A stretch of DNA of 64,000 bases, taken from Halichondria panicea (Eukaryota > Porifera > Demospongiae > Suberitida > Halichondriidae). The position numbers and the translations under genes were made by a program. The stretch covers positions 6,843,139 through 6,907,138 of the forward strand of contig NC_087383.1 in NCBI RefSeq assembly GCF_963675165.1, written 5' to 3'. Below the pieces are notes generated by a model. That model had not been told where the DNA came from. It saw only the letters and a program-made list of their open reading frames with translations, and did not search any database. Every line of letters begins with the position of its first letter. Within the stretch, counting starts at the first letter, position 1. Of this stretch, positions 61,599 to 64,000 are shown in pieces.

Positions 61599-63853
61599 CA
61601 CTGCAAAAACACTTTTGTTATTGTGACACAGTTTGCTACCGGCACAAAATGTTATCTTGACAAAACGTTTGTCAATTTCCTGCAATTATTGTTATAACGA
61701 CAAATCATAGTTTATTTAACTATTAATATAGTTTATCTAACTATTAATATTTGTTATTATAATGGTAGATTGTTATTTGAACACATGTGTTGTCATTTTG
61801 TCGAAGCGTTGTTGATCTCACATTTAGTGGAAGTTACCGTTCATTGTCAAATTAACATTAATGTGTGACAATAACAAATTATAAAGTTACAGCTAGAACT
61901 CTACTAAAAGATACGTGCAAGTTTGCATCGCTGATTTTCAACCTACTCAACCTATACTCGATTACCCTAGCTCGTAATAAAATTGTCTACACTGAAACAT
62001 CTCAGTTGCCCTGATGCTTATATCTTTGCATGCTCATGTTCAATTGTGTATGTAGCAATTGGAGACTTGTGACTGGGCATGGTAAGTTTTACAGTGGCAG
62101 TGAAGAAGTCAGGAGCCTCCAGAGTCCTTCAGTGCAGTGCAGTGCTTTCTCTATAGCTCTAACTCTAGCTAGTCTCGAGGCCAGATTCTGATAAAGGAGA
62201 GTTTAGCTCTGGAACTATAGGTGTGGCATGAGGGGGCGTTTAGGGAATAACAGGGTGGGCGGAGCCTCAAAATTACTTAGCACATGGTGCTTGCAGCTGC
62301 ACCAGACTTGCAGCTGCTCATGCAGCTTTATACCATCACTGACTGCATGCCTGTACCCCTGGCCCTGGGCTACCATGTTCCATGTACACCAGCTAGGATC
62401 TAGGAGTCAAGAGTCACCTGCATCTGCAGCTTGAAAGAAAAGACAATTGCAAGTTAGTCAGTGCTCATTGCTAAACTCAACTTATTGCCCAATACTCTCT
62501 TTCAGATTTTCTTAAAGAGTAGACTAGTACCACCATCTCAAAGAAAAAAGTTAAGTTCCATTGCATGCTGTTGGCATGTACATGATCCCAAAACTCTGAA
62601 TTCACAGTCTACAAATCACTGCTAACCTTAACCGTACCGGCGTACTCCACCATGTACCAGCTTCAAAGAAAAAGAATTTAAGTTATCCGGCTTGCTCATT
62701 GTTAAATAAGTGTGTTTGCATGTTTCTTCCAGCTGCAGATTTTACCGTACCCCACAATGTACCAGCTAGGAGTCTACTTAACCTTAACCACCTTCATCGA
62801 CTTCAAAGAAACGACTTGCAAGTTATGTCCAATTCCATAAAACTATAATTATAGCTAGCTAGAGGGCAACTGTCCCTGGTTTCGACTGGTCAACTTCATC
62901 AGTAGCATACTGATTTACGAGTTTGTGTCTTCATGTGTCAGTACACTGGTTTCGACTGGTCAACTTCGTCCATGGGGTGATAGCTAGCATACTGATTTAC
63001 GAGTTTGTGTGTATATGTGTCCTCATGTGTCAGTTACACTGGTTTCGACTGGTCAACTTCGTCCATGGGGTGATAGCTAGCATACTAATATACGAGTTTG
63101 TGTGTATATGTGTCCTCACGTGTCAGTTACACTGGTTTCGACTGGTCAACTTCGTCCATGGGGTGATAGCTAGCATACTAATTTACGAGTTTGTGTGTAT
63201 ATGTGTCCTCACGTGTCAGTTACACTGGTTTCGACTGGTCAACTTCGTCCATGGGGTGATAGCTTATACTATTTACATTTTGCACTACATATGTGTTGGT
63301 AACTATAGTGACTTCAATCTTTTGTTCTGTAGGGGCTTATTGTGACGAAAATGATCTGAGGGATGTAGCATTCATGAAACCAAACAAAACGCCTGAGTTC
63401 ACTGTACTGGAATTTCAAGAAACGCTAAGTGATGAACACTAAAAACAATTTATTGACAGAAGAAATGTATTGTGCTGCATGTCATGTGATCCAGTGATCT
63501 TGTTCTATCATAAACTCATTGTTCTAATACCGTTTGACCTTCTGCATGTGCGTACGTGCGCGAGAAAACAACTAATTAAATGACAAAGGTATAGTGTTAA
63601 TTTAACAAAGAAATTCACTTTATAGCAGTGTTAATTCAACATTCACTTTGCTATTTTGACATAGAAGTACAATAAATTGGTGAAATTCAGATGACACAAT
63701 ACTTTGTTGTTTTAACATAATTTCTTTGCTTGTATGACAAAACATTGTAGGTTGTTTTACCTTTGTCATTCTAACAAATATTATTCTGTCATGTGAGATT
63801 CATCACCGGGACAAACTTTTGTTTGTTAAATTAACAAAAGTGTTTTTGCAGTG
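61599..63853 (+). mobile_element. 2.25-kb TIR element
   Basis: Inverted ends CACTGCAAAAACACTTTTGT (61,599; 63,853). CATGCATGGGG occurs at 61,583-61,593 and 63,854-63,864, a possible long target duplication, though five bases (acgca) separate it from the left end. Subterminal regions are rich in TTTGTTATTNTGACA-like motifs. Contains the 93-bp tandem array; no transposase found. Confidence 0.6.
62878..63262 (+). repeat. 93-bp minisatellite (about 4.3 copies)
   Basis: ACTGGTTTCGACTGGTCAAC recurs at 62,945, 63,038, 63,131 and 63,224 (exact 93-bp spacing), with a shortened first copy at 62,878. Because 93 is a multiple of three, a frame stays open (62,923-63,345) with a hydrophobic 31-residue repeat. 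I see no promoter or splice context that makes it a gene. Confidence 0.9.
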
Positions 63854-64000
63854 CATGCATGGGGTGGAGTGGGACTCAATACTGTAAAGGAGTCAGTCTC
63901 AGTACATGTCTAATAGTTTGCTTGTTCGAGTTAAAATTAATCAGCTCTGCATTGCTTGCTTGGAATTCCAACAGTAGTCTGTATTGTAAAACACAATAGA

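Noticed and set aside
62878-63262. CRISPR-like array
   Set aside because: Repeats are 93 bp back to back without unique spacers, in animal DNA with no cas genes; a minisatellite explains them.

Overview
This is eukaryotic, AT-rich, repeat-dense animal DNA. Genes are split by GT-AG introns, one of them only 51 nt long. The identifiable proteins are metazoan-type (Ank-Roc-COR-Death, RBM22, ribosomal protein S6). Every interval between them is packed with DNA transposons, and the palindrome ATAATTATA recurs throughout. The overall look suits an early-branching marine animal, most likely a demosponge of the Amphimedon type; that assignment is an inference.

The backbone is one large minus-strand gene from about 50.56 kb down to 19.28 kb. 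Its nine exons join in frame to give a predicted 1,143-residue protein: ankyrin repeats, Roc GTPase, COR, a short linker and a C-terminal Death domain. It resembles a DAPK1-like ROCO protein without the kinase. Four ankyrin exons (30.8, 40.3, 44.9 and 49.0 kb) are each exactly 105 nt, phase 1-1, and sit inside duplicated intron segments. A second linker exon plus a divergent Death exon lie downstream at 5.96-5.18 kb, in splice phases compatible with the same transcript.

Left part (1-17 kb): partial transposon copies; a 1.4-kb element with terminal inverted repeats carrying an RPA-like OB-fold/zinc-ribbon gene; the second Death cassette; a truncated, frameshifted RBM22 gene; RPS6 and secreted-protein fragments; and an almost complete Ty3/gypsy-like retrotransposon (10.75-16.80 kb) with very short LTRs. 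A small two-exon plus-strand gene follows at 17.04 kb.

Middle (20-50 kb): ROCO introns filled with three short piggyBac elements (TTAA target duplications, recognisable first coding exon), three copies of a long D repeat, pogo-like and hAT-like MITEs, foldback elements, tRNA-Lys-derived sequences and microsatellites. Several insertions have their empty site preserved in a paralogous copy inside the window.

Right part (51-64 kb): hAT-like repeats, a decayed piggyBac transposase, a three-unit tandem array, a second copy of the secreted protein-RPS6-RBM22 block, hairpin elements, and a 2.25-kb element containing a 93-bp tandem repeat.
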